Assembly: GCA_937861115.1 (NCBI GenBank)
Contig: CALMBD010000194.1
Span: forward strand, 1-40,525
Source: an uncultured Bacteroidota bacterium
Lineage (GTDB): Bacteria; Bacteroidota; Bacteroidia; Chitinophagales; Saprospiraceae
DNA: 40,525 nucleotides
Direction of reading: 5' to 3'
Shown here one piece after another: positions 27,501 through 34,777 of the stretch. Each line of letters begins with the position of its first letter. Positions within the stretch are counted from its first letter, which is position 1. The position numbers and the translations under genes were made by a program. The notes beneath the pieces are model-generated. The model was not told where the DNA came from. It saw nothing but the letters and a program-made list of their open reading frames with translations, and ran no database searches.

Positions 27501-27765
27501 CGTTGGAAACTGGATCGAGGGTCACTTCTTTTCTCTGAAAACCGGTATAACTGAACACCAACACGTCTTTCCCTTCGGAAACGATGATCGAGTAGTTGCC
27601 GTTGGTATTCGTGGTTGTACCAATGGAAGCGCCTTTTACCACAATGGTGGCGCCAATCATCGGCTCGCCGGAATCGTCGGTCACCCTACCGGTAATGGTC
27701 CTCTGTGCCAGGGCTAGCCCTGCTGAAAAGCACAAGAAGAAAAATGCGAGTGCGATTTTTTTCAT
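24535..27765 (-). CDS. SusC/RagA-family TonB-linked outer-membrane transporter (locus 2)
   Basis: The 1076-residue product has a signal peptide (MKKIALAFFFLCFSAGLALAQ), a carboxypeptidase-like regulatory domain (ITGRVTDDSGEPMIGATIVVKG), a plug with INIRGTSTISG, WIVDGVPI and TLYGSQGRNGVILVTTKTG, and a barrel ending GVNLKVNF. The frame stays open for 22 codons upstream of the ATG at 27765, but that extension would bury the signal peptide, so the ATG at 27765 is the start. Its N-terminal domain is clearly more distant from the other two SusC proteins than they are from each other. SusD and a lipoprotein gene follow in the same operon. Confidence 0.95.
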   Translation of the reverse strand: MKKIALAFFFLCFSAGLALAQRTITGRVTDDSGEPMIGATIVVKGASIGTTTNTNGNYSIIVSEGKDVLVFSYTGFQRKEVTLDPVSNVLDVVISESAEALQEIVVTALGIKRDKKALGYAATVVNAQDIAEKPETDVARALIGRAPGVNIVNASGLAGSGTKINIRGTSTISGNSQPLWIVDGVPINTSANENNNFNDGNVTPTRNLDIDPNNIASISILRGLSATTLYGSQGRNGVILVTTKTGAGSRKRFTASFSQSYHQIQAYVPEYQNKWGNGFDGDYGEFFSNWGSVFTGERPANAPRHPYWEHRNLFPEYPEFQQAAGAAGDNDPYIPRAYPNNVKDFFQTGNSLTTSFNAGVSGDIGSFNVSFGRTGEEGYIKNNDLTRYNFSIGGIANLTKKITFTGNFSYVKTDFKTPTVGAGLGSNSNGGPSVFANLFYVPRNIDLMGWPYQNPVTGAPVYYRNGGDITNPRWLLENSRQGNYTDRFLSVMRVDYALMNWLKLAYRIGIDNYNEDQEYWVNRGASGFPSTLTAFATGLYRTTSGRNSIYDHSIILSGGKNITNDIDFTANIGVNGRQDTYSQTGLESTNQVVFGLLEHRNFIDNNDRDLRGNNLNYRQKQIILGAFGDVTLGYRNYLYLNVQGRNDWASTHEKEYRSLFYPGFSLSFIPTQAFEGLESKTLNFLKLRVGYGTSANFATPYRTRPYLTLASNASVDNLGNVITLSLPGLLANPDLKPELQKELEFGLDLRMFSNRFGIDLSVYDRTAEDQIVGRTLDPSTGFDETTINAGTISNKGIELGISLTPVRLENFTWNLRANYTKNKSKVEKLPEGSKEILISGFTNLGNFAIEGQPYGVIQGTYAVRNGADGRTGELLITSNGDYKLSSEIDIIGDPNPDYMISGFSDFVLFKSLTIGGQLDFVKGGDIYSFSAGALIGRGVAKELEDFNPELPVILPGVLEETGEPNNIPQPASGVFFANTIIGGGPDDRGIFDGTRLRLRELSVTYTLPTRWLRNSFVENVTISAIGNNLWFRAYNTPKYSKVDPDRTAFGTSNGLGFDFLGGPSAKRYGVNLKVNF

Positions 27766-27870
27766 GATGAAAATTGATTTGGTTACAGAAAATAGGAATG
27801 ATTGACAAATTAAATGATCAGGTATATGCAAAGCAGCCCCGCCGGATGGTAACAGCGAGGTGGTTCAACA

Positions 27871-28059
27871 TCAAATTTTGTAAACGGGAAGTCCGGATAA
27901 AAAAGAATTGAACGCCGGAACATCAATAATTCCGGAGTATTCGATACCGGAAATCGGGGGGCCAATGAGCATTGGCAGGCGGATATGCTGCTCCATAAAG
28001 GAAGGCAGGATAACGCACGCAGACCCCGTCAACCTTGCGGTTGCCGAAATTGCATTCAT
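27871..28059 (-). CDS. Possible 62-residue leader ORF or SusC-gene remnant
   Basis: An ATG at 28059 opens a 62-codon frame. The bases just upstream of the ATG (on the plus strand, ACGAAAGTTTGATTTAGTTA after the CAT) closely resemble those upstream of the locus 1 and 2 SusC starts. A -7 box lies ~140 nt upstream. The peptide has a mildly hydrophobic centre but no signal peptide, lipobox or known domain. It could be a translated leader of the SusCD operon, what remains of a decayed SusC gene whose start region was kept, or chance. The similarity of the leader is what I can see; the coding status is uncertain. Confidence 0.3.
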   Translation of the reverse strand: MNAISATARLTGSACVILPSFMEQHIRLPMLIGPPISGIEYSGIIDVPAFNSFLSGLPVYKI

Positions 28060-28197
28060 ACGAAAGTTTGATTTAGTTAATGTTATGCGATTAAAGAGAA
28101 AATTCTGGTCAAAAAGCAGGCATTTAAGGCTATTGGCAGCGGGGGAATATTTGCACGATCCACCCATTTGCCAAAGCAATACCCTTGAATGACCCAG

Positions 28198-28205
28198 CAA
28201 ATGTA
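28198..28205 (-). promoter_or_regulatory. Putative -7 element upstream of SusC/SusD locus 2
   Basis: The minus strand reads TACATTTG, an exact TAnnTTTG match. A transcript from here would run through the 62-codon ORF at 27871-28059 before reaching SusC at 27765, giving a leader over 400 nt long. The nearest -33 candidate is ATTG at 28221-28224, at short spacing. Confidence 0.4.
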
Positions 28206-28295
28206 TTCAAAGTTTGAGTACAATGATAAATGAAAAATTTATTCCGGTTGAAATATTTTTCCAACGTCAACTTGCCAATACCGTGAACAAGCCAA

Positions 28296-28332
28296 GAAAA
28301 AAGGGCCGCCTGTAACTTGTACAGGCGACCCT
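28296..28332 (-). terminator. Intrinsic terminator of SusC/SusD locus 3
   Basis: AGGGCCGCCTGTA (28302-28314) pairs with 28320-28332 with one mismatch around a 5-nt loop. On the minus strand the stem runs into TTTTTT at 28301-28296. It starts 34 nt after the SusD stop codon. Confidence 0.88.
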
Positions 28333-28365
28333 CAGGGTATTCGACATTACACTTAGGTATCGATA

Positions 28366-29772
28366 TTATTCATCCCACCAAACGGGCTTCAGCACATCGG
28401 TAATGGACGGTCTGGGCGCGTTGGTATTGTACAGCCGCTCGTTTTGCGGCGTCGGCAGGCGACGTGGAATTCCCGCTACCACGCCATTTGGGTTTGGCAT
28501 GAGTTGCGGAATGCCGGTGCGACGCCAGTCGTTGTAAGCTTCGAATTGCGTGAACAACGCAACGTACTTATGCGTCATGATCTTCTCCAGGGTGATCGTT
28601 GCATCGGTCTCGCTGGCCTGTGCCGTCTCGTAGGCCGCAGGTACCGGTGCTCCGGTCACCTGGGCAACATGCGCCTTGATCGCTTCGTTGTGCGCATTTG
28701 CAGCGCGCATTTTGTCGTTTGCACGGAATGCCGCCTCTGCTTCAATGAATTTTGCCTCCACATACGACACCAGGGGAGCCGGCGAAGTGGCCGAAGCAAA
28801 ATAGGAACCTACATCAGAGGAGGTTGTTACGGTGGTGCCCAGCGGTGTGCCGCTTATGTCACCATTTACATCCTCCGTAGCGTAAAACGGCAGGCGCGGA
28901 TCGTCGATAGCCTTTAGCAGGTTAACAAATCCTTCTCCCATTTTTATGTAGTCGGCGCGATCGTTCTGGAAAGCAAACCACTGGTTGAGCGAGTTACCGT
29001 CGCCCGGGAAAATAGCATTGCAGTCACTGGCAGGGCTGGAGAGTCCTGCAGCAAATGCATTGTCCAGGTCGGCCAGCGCGCGGGTAGCCGATCCGGCCGG
29101 GTCGCGTTTGCTGAGCCGGTTTTCATACCGCGCTTTCAGGATATGCGCGGTAATGATCCAGTTCGTTACGTCGCCATTGAAGATCAGGTCGTCGGATCCC
29201 GGCAGGATGATATTGTCATCTGCGGATTTCGACAGGTCGGCGATGGCGCCGGTCAGCAATTGCTGGATGTCCTGGTAAACAACCTCCTGCGCATCATAGC
29301 CCGGGTTGAAAAATGCCTCGCCATCCAAACCTTCACCTGCCTCGCGGTTGGGGATATCGCCCCAAAGGTCGGTTGTGAGTGCAAGGTTCATCGCTTTCAG
29401 GATTTTACCGATCCCGCTATAATGGGGGTTCGATGCGCCTGCCAGATCGATGAGTATGTTGCAGTCCGTGATGGCGGAGTAATGCGACGCCCATTCATTG
29501 TTGTTGTCGCCTTCCAGCACGGAGTAGTTGGCAATATCTTCATATTGTGCCTGTGCACCGGCACATTGCTGCGTCATAATGGTGGCAAAACGGGCAAACT
29601 GGCCGGAATAGTGGGCAAATGTGGACACCTCGATTACCGTGGTCAACAATGCCGGGTTGGTTTCAGTCGGGGAGTTCGGGGAGGTTTCGTAGCCGTCGAC
29701 AAACTTGCTGCACGACGCGCTGCCCAACAGGAGCAGGAGGGTTAATATTCCTGCGCTGAATATATTTTTCAT
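28366..29772 (-). CDS. SusD/RagB-family nutrient-binding outer-membrane lipoprotein (locus 3)
   Basis: The 468-residue product has a lipoprotein signal (MKNIFSAGILTLLLLLGSASC) followed by SKFVDGYETSPNSPTE, matching the SusD-like_2 pattern. Characteristic helical segments are KILKAMNLALTTDLWGDIPNREA and the KYVALFTQFEAYNDWRRTGIPQL block that normally precedes the C terminus. It is the shortest of the three SusD proteins here. It lies 20 nt downstream of the SusC gene at 29793-32924 and is closed by a strong terminator, so locus 3, like locus 1, is a simple SusC-SusD pair. The ligand is unknown. Confidence 0.92.
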   Translation of the reverse strand: MKNIFSAGILTLLLLLGSASCSKFVDGYETSPNSPTETNPALLTTVIEVSTFAHYSGQFARFATIMTQQCAGAQAQYEDIANYSVLEGDNNNEWASHYSAITDCNILIDLAGASNPHYSGIGKILKAMNLALTTDLWGDIPNREAGEGLDGEAFFNPGYDAQEVVYQDIQQLLTGAIADLSKSADDNIILPGSDDLIFNGDVTNWIITAHILKARYENRLSKRDPAGSATRALADLDNAFAAGLSSPASDCNAIFPGDGNSLNQWFAFQNDRADYIKMGEGFVNLLKAIDDPRLPFYATEDVNGDISGTPLGTTVTTSSDVGSYFASATSPAPLVSYVEAKFIEAEAAFRANDKMRAANAHNEAIKAHVAQVTGAPVPAAYETAQASETDATITLEKIMTHKYVALFTQFEAYNDWRRTGIPQLMPNPNGVVAGIPRRLPTPQNERLYNTNAPRPSITDVLKPVWWDE

Positions 29773-29792
29773 AATGTGTCTGTATTTGAAAG

Positions 29793-32700
29793 TTAGAAGC
29801 TGAGGTTAAGACCAACGATGTACGATTTCGTGCTTGGCATATTGAAGTAGTCAAAACCGCCCACGTTCGAGCCGGCGCCTGTAAGGGATGTCTCGGGATC
29901 AACGCCGGTATAGTCGGTGCTGAGCCAGAGGTTGCGTCCTGTAACATAAACATTGACGCCCTTCACGTATTTGTTGCCGCGCATCGGAATGGTGTAACCG
30001 AGTTGCAGTTCGCGAAGACGTACCCAGGAGCCGTCCTGAACGGTCTGTTCAACGGCGGCAGAGCCGGAGTCGCCAACATAGTTGGAGAAATAGGAGTTGG
30101 CAGATATCTCGATATCGTTCGGAGTGCCGTCGGAGATCGGGTTGCCATTGTCGTCGGTGCCGGTAATCTTAACACCCGAAATTACATAGGTCTTGTTCCG
30201 GTCTGCAGAGGCCTGCGTCCGGCCCAGGCGGTTCAGACGTGCGAATGTACCGTTCCAGAGGTCGCCGCCCTGGCGAATATCGAACAGCGCATTAATGCTG
30301 ACGCCATAGATTTCGAACATGTTGCGAACACCTGCCGTCCAGTCGGGGTAGGGATTGCCTACGTTGCCGCGCTGCGGATCGATTTGTGGCAAACCGTTGG
30401 CCCTAATCAGCAACTGGCCGTCGGGCGTACGCGCCCATTTTGTAGCGTACAGTGCGCCGTAAGGCTGGCCCACGATAGCAAACGAACCGATGGATGCAAA
30501 AGCCGTTTCGATGTTGATCTCATCCACGCCATCGGCGAGTTTGGTCACCTCGTTACGGTTGCGCGTGAAGTTGCCTTCAATGCTCCATTTAAAGTTCTTC
30601 TTCGATATCGGGTGGAAGCCGAGTTCAATTTCCCAGCCCTTGTTCTCCATCGCGCCGATGTTGGTATAGATTTCCTCAAAACCGGTGCTCGGCGCCAGCG
30701 GGCGCAATACCAGCAGGTTGGAACTCTTACTGATGTAGTAGTTCACATCCAGATCGATCATGTTGTTCAGGAACTTGAGGTTCACACCGGCTTCATACGT
30801 GGTGTTCAACTCGGGTTCCAGGTCTGCATTGCCCAGGCGGCTGCTCAGGCTGAAGCCGTTCTGACCGCCATAGGGGAAGCCCAGACCGTCGGTAAAGCCA
30901 TCTGTAATAAAAGGCGCTACGAAGTAGGTACGCGTGCGATACGGCGCCGGCTCGATACCGGCCTTGGCATAGCTCAGGCGTACTTTACCAAACGAGAGTC
31001 CACGGTTGTTGGAGCCCAGTATTTCCGTGAATACCCATGACAGGTTGGCAGAGGGGTAGAAAAAGCCCTTCTTGCGCGCATCTGCACCAAACGTAGAAGC
31101 CCAGTCATTACGGCCCGTAAGGTTGAGGTACAGCTGGTTGGCATACGACAGGTTCAGGTCGCCGAAAATACCGGCAATACGTTTCTCAACGGTAGTCTGG
31201 CTGTTGTACAGATCAGATGCATTGCTCAGGTTGTAGAAGCCCGGAACGGCAAGGTTGCGGCCGCGGGAGAAGGCATCGTCGTCGCGACGGGTGTTCAGGT
31301 TGGTACCCAGGGTAAAGGTCACTCCGACGGGGCCGTTCAGTTGCGGCTTGAAGGCAGCAAACAGGTCGGTATTTACCTCCAGACGGTTCTTGACGTTTTC
31401 CCAAACCTCGCCTACCGGCGAAGGCGGATCCTGTGCACCTACGGCAAAAATCTGCTTGCGGCTGTCCGAATAAGCGTCAGCGCCCATGCGGGCAGTCAGG
31501 TCGAGCCAGCTGGCAACCGTCAGCGTGCCGGCAATATTACCCGTGATGCGATCTACATCGCCGGTCAGCGGGTTGTTGTAAGCCGACCACAGGGGGTTGT
31601 CGTAAGCGCTGAAATAGGTCCAGGACAGTCCGTCGCGGGTATCGTAACCGTTGGCGCCGGGGCCACCGAGGATGTCGAAACTGGTCGGCATACGGGTCAG
31701 GCCGAGCATGACACCCGACAGGTTACTGCCGTTCTGAGCCTTGGTATCCTTGGTGTTTGCATAGGCGGCCGTACCGGAAAGTTTGAAACGACCGTGTGTG
31801 GATTCGGCGGTAAGCCTGAAGGAATTGCGGTTGAGTTTTGTGTTCGGTACAATACCTGTCTGGTTAGAGTTGCCGTACGACAAACGCAGCGTCGTGCTTT
31901 CATTACCCATGGAAACGGAAATATTGTTGTTCCAGGTAACGCCTCTATCAAAATAGGTGTCGAGATTGTCATAGGCGCGCGCCACTTCGGGAATCCCGTC
32001 GGTACCGATGCGCGGTCCCCAGCTATTGGGTGTATTTCCAGCATAGGTTCCGGCATCGCTCGTAAGCGATCCGCCGCCATTGCCCTGGCCATATAACATC
32101 TGCAATTCGGGAAGTTTGTTCACCTCATCAAAGGCTACACTGGAGCTGACGTTTACCGACAAGCCCTTCTGACCCTTCTTGGTCGTGATCAGCAGCACCC
32201 CGTTGGCAGCACGTGTGCCGTACAGGGCCGCGGCGGCCGGACCTTTCAGGATGTTGACGCTTTCCACGTCGGCCGGATTAAGGTCGAGTGCGCGGTTACT
32301 GTTGTTTACCCCGTTCAGGTTGGCGTTGAAAGGATAATCGCCGGCAACCGAACCCAGTGTCTGGTTGTCGTAAGGCACCCCGTCGACGACGATAAGCGGC
32401 TGGTTTTCACCGGTGAAGGTGGCATTGCCGCGAATCAGAATCTTGGAAGAAGCGCCAGGTGTGCCACCGGAGCCAATTACCTGCACGCCGGATGACTTGG
32501 CGGCGAGGCCCTGAATTACGTTAACCTCACCCGAGCGGGTAAGTTCATCGCCTTTTACACTGGTTACCCCATAGCCCAGCGACTTCTCTTCGCGGGAAAT
32601 GCCAAGAGCGGTCACCACGGCTTCAGACAAAACCTGGCCGGAAACCATTACGACATCCACAACATTGGATGCCTGGAGCGTAATTTCCTGGGTGGCATAC

Positions 32701-32924
32701 CCGGTGTAGGAGAACGTAAGCACATTAGAGCCCGCCGGTACGTCGAGGGTATACCGACCATTTGCATCGGTGAGCGCACCGATCCGGGAGTCTTTTACGC
32801 GCACGGTTGCGCCGACCAGCGTTTCCCCATCATCACCCGACACGGTACCGGAGACGACGCGTTGCGCCAGAGCAAGCCCTACTGCCATGAGTAGCAGACC
32901 TGCTGTAAGGAGAATTTTTTTCAT
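29793..32924 (-). CDS. SusC/RagA-family TonB-linked outer-membrane transporter (locus 3)
   Basis: The 1043-residue product begins with MKKILLTAGLLLMAVGLALAQ, a clear signal peptide. A carboxypeptidase-like regulatory domain (VSGTVSGDDGETLVGATV), a plug with ILIRGNATFTG, IVVDGVPYDN and ALYGTRAANGVLLITTKKG, and a barrel ending IVGLNLSF follow. The frame is open for a further 167 codons upstream to 33425, but that part lies antisense to pdxH and lacks any domain, so it is not counted. The first ~100 mature residues are very like those of the locus 1 SusC, suggesting the two arose by duplication and then diverged in the barrel. No exact -7 box was found upstream. Confidence 0.95.
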   Translation of the reverse strand: MKKILLTAGLLLMAVGLALAQRVVSGTVSGDDGETLVGATVRVKDSRIGALTDANGRYTLDVPAGSNVLTFSYTGYATQEITLQASNVVDVVMVSGQVLSEAVVTALGISREEKSLGYGVTSVKGDELTRSGEVNVIQGLAAKSSGVQVIGSGGTPGASSKILIRGNATFTGENQPLIVVDGVPYDNQTLGSVAGDYPFNANLNGVNNSNRALDLNPADVESVNILKGPAAAALYGTRAANGVLLITTKKGQKGLSVNVSSSVAFDEVNKLPELQMLYGQGNGGGSLTSDAGTYAGNTPNSWGPRIGTDGIPEVARAYDNLDTYFDRGVTWNNNISVSMGNESTTLRLSYGNSNQTGIVPNTKLNRNSFRLTAESTHGRFKLSGTAAYANTKDTKAQNGSNLSGVMLGLTRMPTSFDILGGPGANGYDTRDGLSWTYFSAYDNPLWSAYNNPLTGDVDRITGNIAGTLTVASWLDLTARMGADAYSDSRKQIFAVGAQDPPSPVGEVWENVKNRLEVNTDLFAAFKPQLNGPVGVTFTLGTNLNTRRDDDAFSRGRNLAVPGFYNLSNASDLYNSQTTVEKRIAGIFGDLNLSYANQLYLNLTGRNDWASTFGADARKKGFFYPSANLSWVFTEILGSNNRGLSFGKVRLSYAKAGIEPAPYRTRTYFVAPFITDGFTDGLGFPYGGQNGFSLSSRLGNADLEPELNTTYEAGVNLKFLNNMIDLDVNYYISKSSNLLVLRPLAPSTGFEEIYTNIGAMENKGWEIELGFHPISKKNFKWSIEGNFTRNRNEVTKLADGVDEINIETAFASIGSFAIVGQPYGALYATKWARTPDGQLLIRANGLPQIDPQRGNVGNPYPDWTAGVRNMFEIYGVSINALFDIRQGGDLWNGTFARLNRLGRTQASADRNKTYVISGVKITGTDDNGNPISDGTPNDIEISANSYFSNYVGDSGSAAVEQTVQDGSWVRLRELQLGYTIPMRGNKYVKGVNVYVTGRNLWLSTDYTGVDPETSLTGAGSNVGGFDYFNMPSTKSYIVGLNLSF

Positions 32925-33274
32925 ACGAACAGAGATTTGTGAATTAAATGATTGAATGTTATTAAAAGAAAAGAATGGGGTGGGTGAACTGCGGAATGTG
33001 ATATAGCAAGCAGAGTATGGGCAGTCCCCACATACTGCATACTTAATAAGTACATATGAAAGATTGTCCCCGTTTAGACAAAAGCTGAGAAGGCAACACC
33101 AAACGACAGTTTCAGAGGACCAAATGGGAGGTGAAAATTTTCGCGGGGCTCCATCGGGCAACAGCCGGAGCAGCAATGTCGCCTCGTTGTTTTTGTTGAT
33201 TCCATCGACGGTTCGCGGCGGTTTGTAAAACATTCCTGCGGGTATCGTAGTTTTGTCGCGACAACCGCTAACAC
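32925..33274. other. Divergent intergenic region between SusC locus 3 and pdxH
   Basis: The 350-nt gap carries the pdxH promoter at its right end. Near the SusC side there is an imperfect inverted repeat (GCAGAGTATG at 33010-33019 with CATACTGC at 33031-33038, two-base bulge). No other gene is supported; the long minus-strand frame through it is an uninterrupted extension of the SusC frame. Confidence 0.55.
33222..33255 (+). promoter_or_regulatory. Putative promoter of pdxH
   Basis: TTTG at 33222-33225 and TAGTTTTG at 33248-33255 match the Bacteroidota -33 and -7 elements with a 22-nt spacer, slightly longer than typical. The box ends 19 nt before the pdxH ATG. It is the only promoter in the window with both elements recognisable. 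Confidence 0.6.
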
Positions 33275-33922
33275 ATGGACCATCAGAACCTGGCTGATCT
33301 TCGCCGCAGTTACGCCCTGGAATCGCTCTCCAAAAATGATGTTTCACCCGATCCGATCGTTCAGTTCGGTCATTGGTTCCGGGAGGCACTGAACAGCGAC
33401 CTTCCCGAACCCAACGCCATGACACTTGCTACCGCAACCCGCGACGGGAAGCCTTCGGCGCGTACAGTTTTATTAAAAGGCTTTGATGATCAGGGCTTTG
33501 TGTTTTACACCAATTACGAAAGCCGCAAAGGCCGGGAACTAGCCGAGAACCCAAATGTTGCCTTGCTGTTTGCATGGCTGGAACTGGAACGGCAGATCAG
33601 GATAGAGGGTACTGTTGAAAAAGTAAGCCGGGAAGAGTCGCTGCGCTATTTTCAGAGCCGGCCGAAAGGCAGTCAGATCGGCGCCTGGGCCAGTCCGCAA
33701 AGCCGGGTAATCGAGCGCCGCGAAGTGCTGGAAAAAAAGGTGGATGCCCTGCTGATCGATTACGCGCAGTCCGACGTGCTGCCGTTGCCCCCATTCTGGG
33801 GCGGCTACCGGGTCCGGCCCCTGGCCATAGAGTTTTGGCAGGGCCGGGAAAGCCGCCTGCACGACCGGATTTGTTATACCAAAGTTTCCGACACCTGGCA
33901 GATTACGCGCCTGGCGCCCTGA
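33275..33922 (+). CDS. pdxH: Pyridoxamine 5'-phosphate oxidase
   Basis: PdxH oxidises pyridoxine or pyridoxamine 5'-phosphate to pyridoxal 5'-phosphate with FMN and O2, the last step of vitamin B6 salvage and synthesis. The 215-residue length is standard. Visible family blocks are [20 protein letters not shown] and [15 protein letters not shown] for FMN binding, the [16 protein letters not shown] substrate loop, and the C-terminal [18 protein letters not shown]...RLHDR...W.ITRLAP, almost the same as E. coli PdxH. The start agrees with the promoter at 33222-33255. It diverges from SusC locus 3 and has no pathway neighbours. Confidence 0.97.
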   Translation: MDHQNLADLRRSYALESLSKNDVSPDPIVQFGHWFREALNSDLPEPNAMTLATATRDGKPSARTVLLKGFDDQGFVFYTNYESRKGRELAENPNVALLFAWLELERQIRIEGTVEKVSREESLRYFQSRPKGSQIGAWASPQSRVIERREVLEKKVDALLIDYAQSDVLPLPPFWGGYRVRPLAIEFWQGRESRLHDRICYTKVSDTWQITRLAP

Positions 33923-33925
33923 CGT

Positions 33926-34081
33926 ATGCCCGTAGAAACCCTGCTGCGATCGAACAAGACACGTGCCCGGTTGGCGGTGGCGGTGTTGACCACCATTGTT
34001 TTTATCTCCCAAACGGCTGCGTTTGAACGCGAACTACTGGAAAGCCGGAACAGCATGGATATCCTGGAGCATTTGGTGTAA
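33926..34081 (+). CDS. Possible 51-residue protein directly behind pdxH
   Basis: An ATG only 3 nt after the pdxH stop opens a 51-codon frame ending TAA at 34079-34081. The peptide has a basic N terminus (RSNKTRARLA), a hydrophobic stretch (AVAVLTTIVFI) and an acidic amphipathic end. The tight spacing would allow translational coupling. I recognise no family, and a short frame this size may be chance, so this is a tentative call. A minus-strand frame in the same region has no better support. Confidence 0.35.
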   Translation: MPVETLLRSNKTRARLAVAVLTTIVFISQTAAFERELLESRNSMDILEHLV

Positions 34082-34107
34082 GGATTGATTGTCCGGAGCA
34101 TCAAAAA

Positions 34108-34142
34108 AGCGGGAGCGATCCCGCAAAGGATTCGCTCCCGCT
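34108..34142 (-). terminator. Terminator of the LysM gene, possibly bidirectional
   Basis: AGCGGGAGCGA (34108-34118) and TCGCTCCCGCT (34132-34142) are exact 11-bp complements around a 13-nt loop. On the minus strand the stem leads into TTTTTTGATG. It lies 48 nt beyond the LysM stop and 26 nt beyond the small plus-strand ORF, so it may serve both strands. Confidence 0.75.
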
Positions 34143-34189
34143 ACATGTGCAACCGGCATATAAACTGCCGATGCTAACTGCTTGTTGAA

Positions 34190-34570
34190 TTAAGGGTTTG
34201 GAATACGCAGCACTTGCCCTACCTCAATCAAATCAGGGTTTTTCAGTTGATCGCGGTTGGCATCGAAGATCTGCTTGTATTTCATCATATCGTCGTAGTA
34301 ATGCTTGGCGATCTTGCTCAGGCTCTCGCCTTTGGTCACCGTATGCATGGCATACACATCGGGATTAGCGATCTGGATATCGGCTACGATGTCAGTCGGG
34401 TGCGAACCACCAACAGCTTTGATGGCATCCCACAGCTGATCTTTTTCGTGACCGTATTGCACCGTGCCCCATACGCGAAGAATACCGTTTTGCTCTTCTA
34501 CGCGGCCATTCTGAACGCCCAGTTGTTCGCCCAGGCTGAGCACGTTTGCATATTTGTCTTTTACTGCCAT
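34190..34570 (-). CDS. BON-LysM small protein (Kbp/YgaU-like)
   Basis: The 126-residue product has no signal peptide. The N-terminal ~70 residues read like a BON-type alpha/beta domain (VEEQNGILRVWGTVQYGHEKDQLWDAIKAV), and residues ~75-125 form a LysM module (HTVTKGESLSKIAKHYYDD...IFDANRDQLKNPDLIEVGQVLRIP). The same BON-plus-LysM layout occurs in E. coli Kbp (YgaU), a cytoplasmic potassium-binding protein; many homologues are annotated only as peptidoglycan-binding LysM proteins. The missing export signal favours the Kbp-like reading. It is a single-gene unit with its own terminator and no functional neighbours. Confidence 0.85.
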   Translation of the reverse strand: MAVKDKYANVLSLGEQLGVQNGRVEEQNGILRVWGTVQYGHEKDQLWDAIKAVGGSHPTDIVADIQIANPDVYAMHTVTKGESLSKIAKHYYDDMMKYKQIFDANRDQLKNPDLIEVGQVLRIPNP

Positions 34571-34777
34571 AGTTGGTTTAAAAGTTTAGTAAGGTGAATG
34601 ATGTTAAAATTTTGCCGTATTAAACAGACGGCGAAAGTTACGACTTAAAGGAAGGTTTTCCAGAGATACTGCAGTGACTTCGTGTTAAATTCACAAAAAA
34701 ATGGCTAAACACGTCCAAAATCCCCCTGCGGGCCTAAAGACGCGCGCAAGAGATAAGGTCACATGCTTTTATATTTT

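Larger units (their letters stand above)
27766..28365. other. Intergenic region upstream of SusC/SusD locus 2
   Basis: This 600-nt gap is the longest without a firm gene. From right to left on the minus strand it holds the locus 3 terminator (28296-28332), a -7 promoter box (28198-28205), a 62-codon ORF starting at 28059 behind a SusC-like leader, and the ~105-nt leader of the locus 2 SusC gene. A plus-strand ORF at 27908-28192 has no recognisable feature. Confidence 0.6.

Noticed and set aside
27766..27831. A 22-codon extension of the locus 2 SusC frame
   Set aside because: The signal peptide starts at the ATG at 27765; the upstream residues would disrupt export.
27908..28192. A 94-codon plus-strand ORF in the gap upstream of SusC locus 2
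   Set aside because: It has no promoter, signal or family resemblance, and the minus strand shows better organised signals.
16924..32924. A canonical polysaccharide utilisation locus
   Set aside because: Three SusCD pairs are present but no carbohydrate-active enzyme or PUL-type regulator, so calling it a PUL would go beyond the evidence.
32925..33425. A 167-codon N-terminal extension of the locus 3 SusC frame
   Set aside because: It is antisense to pdxH, has no domain, and would place the obvious signal peptide in the middle of the protein.
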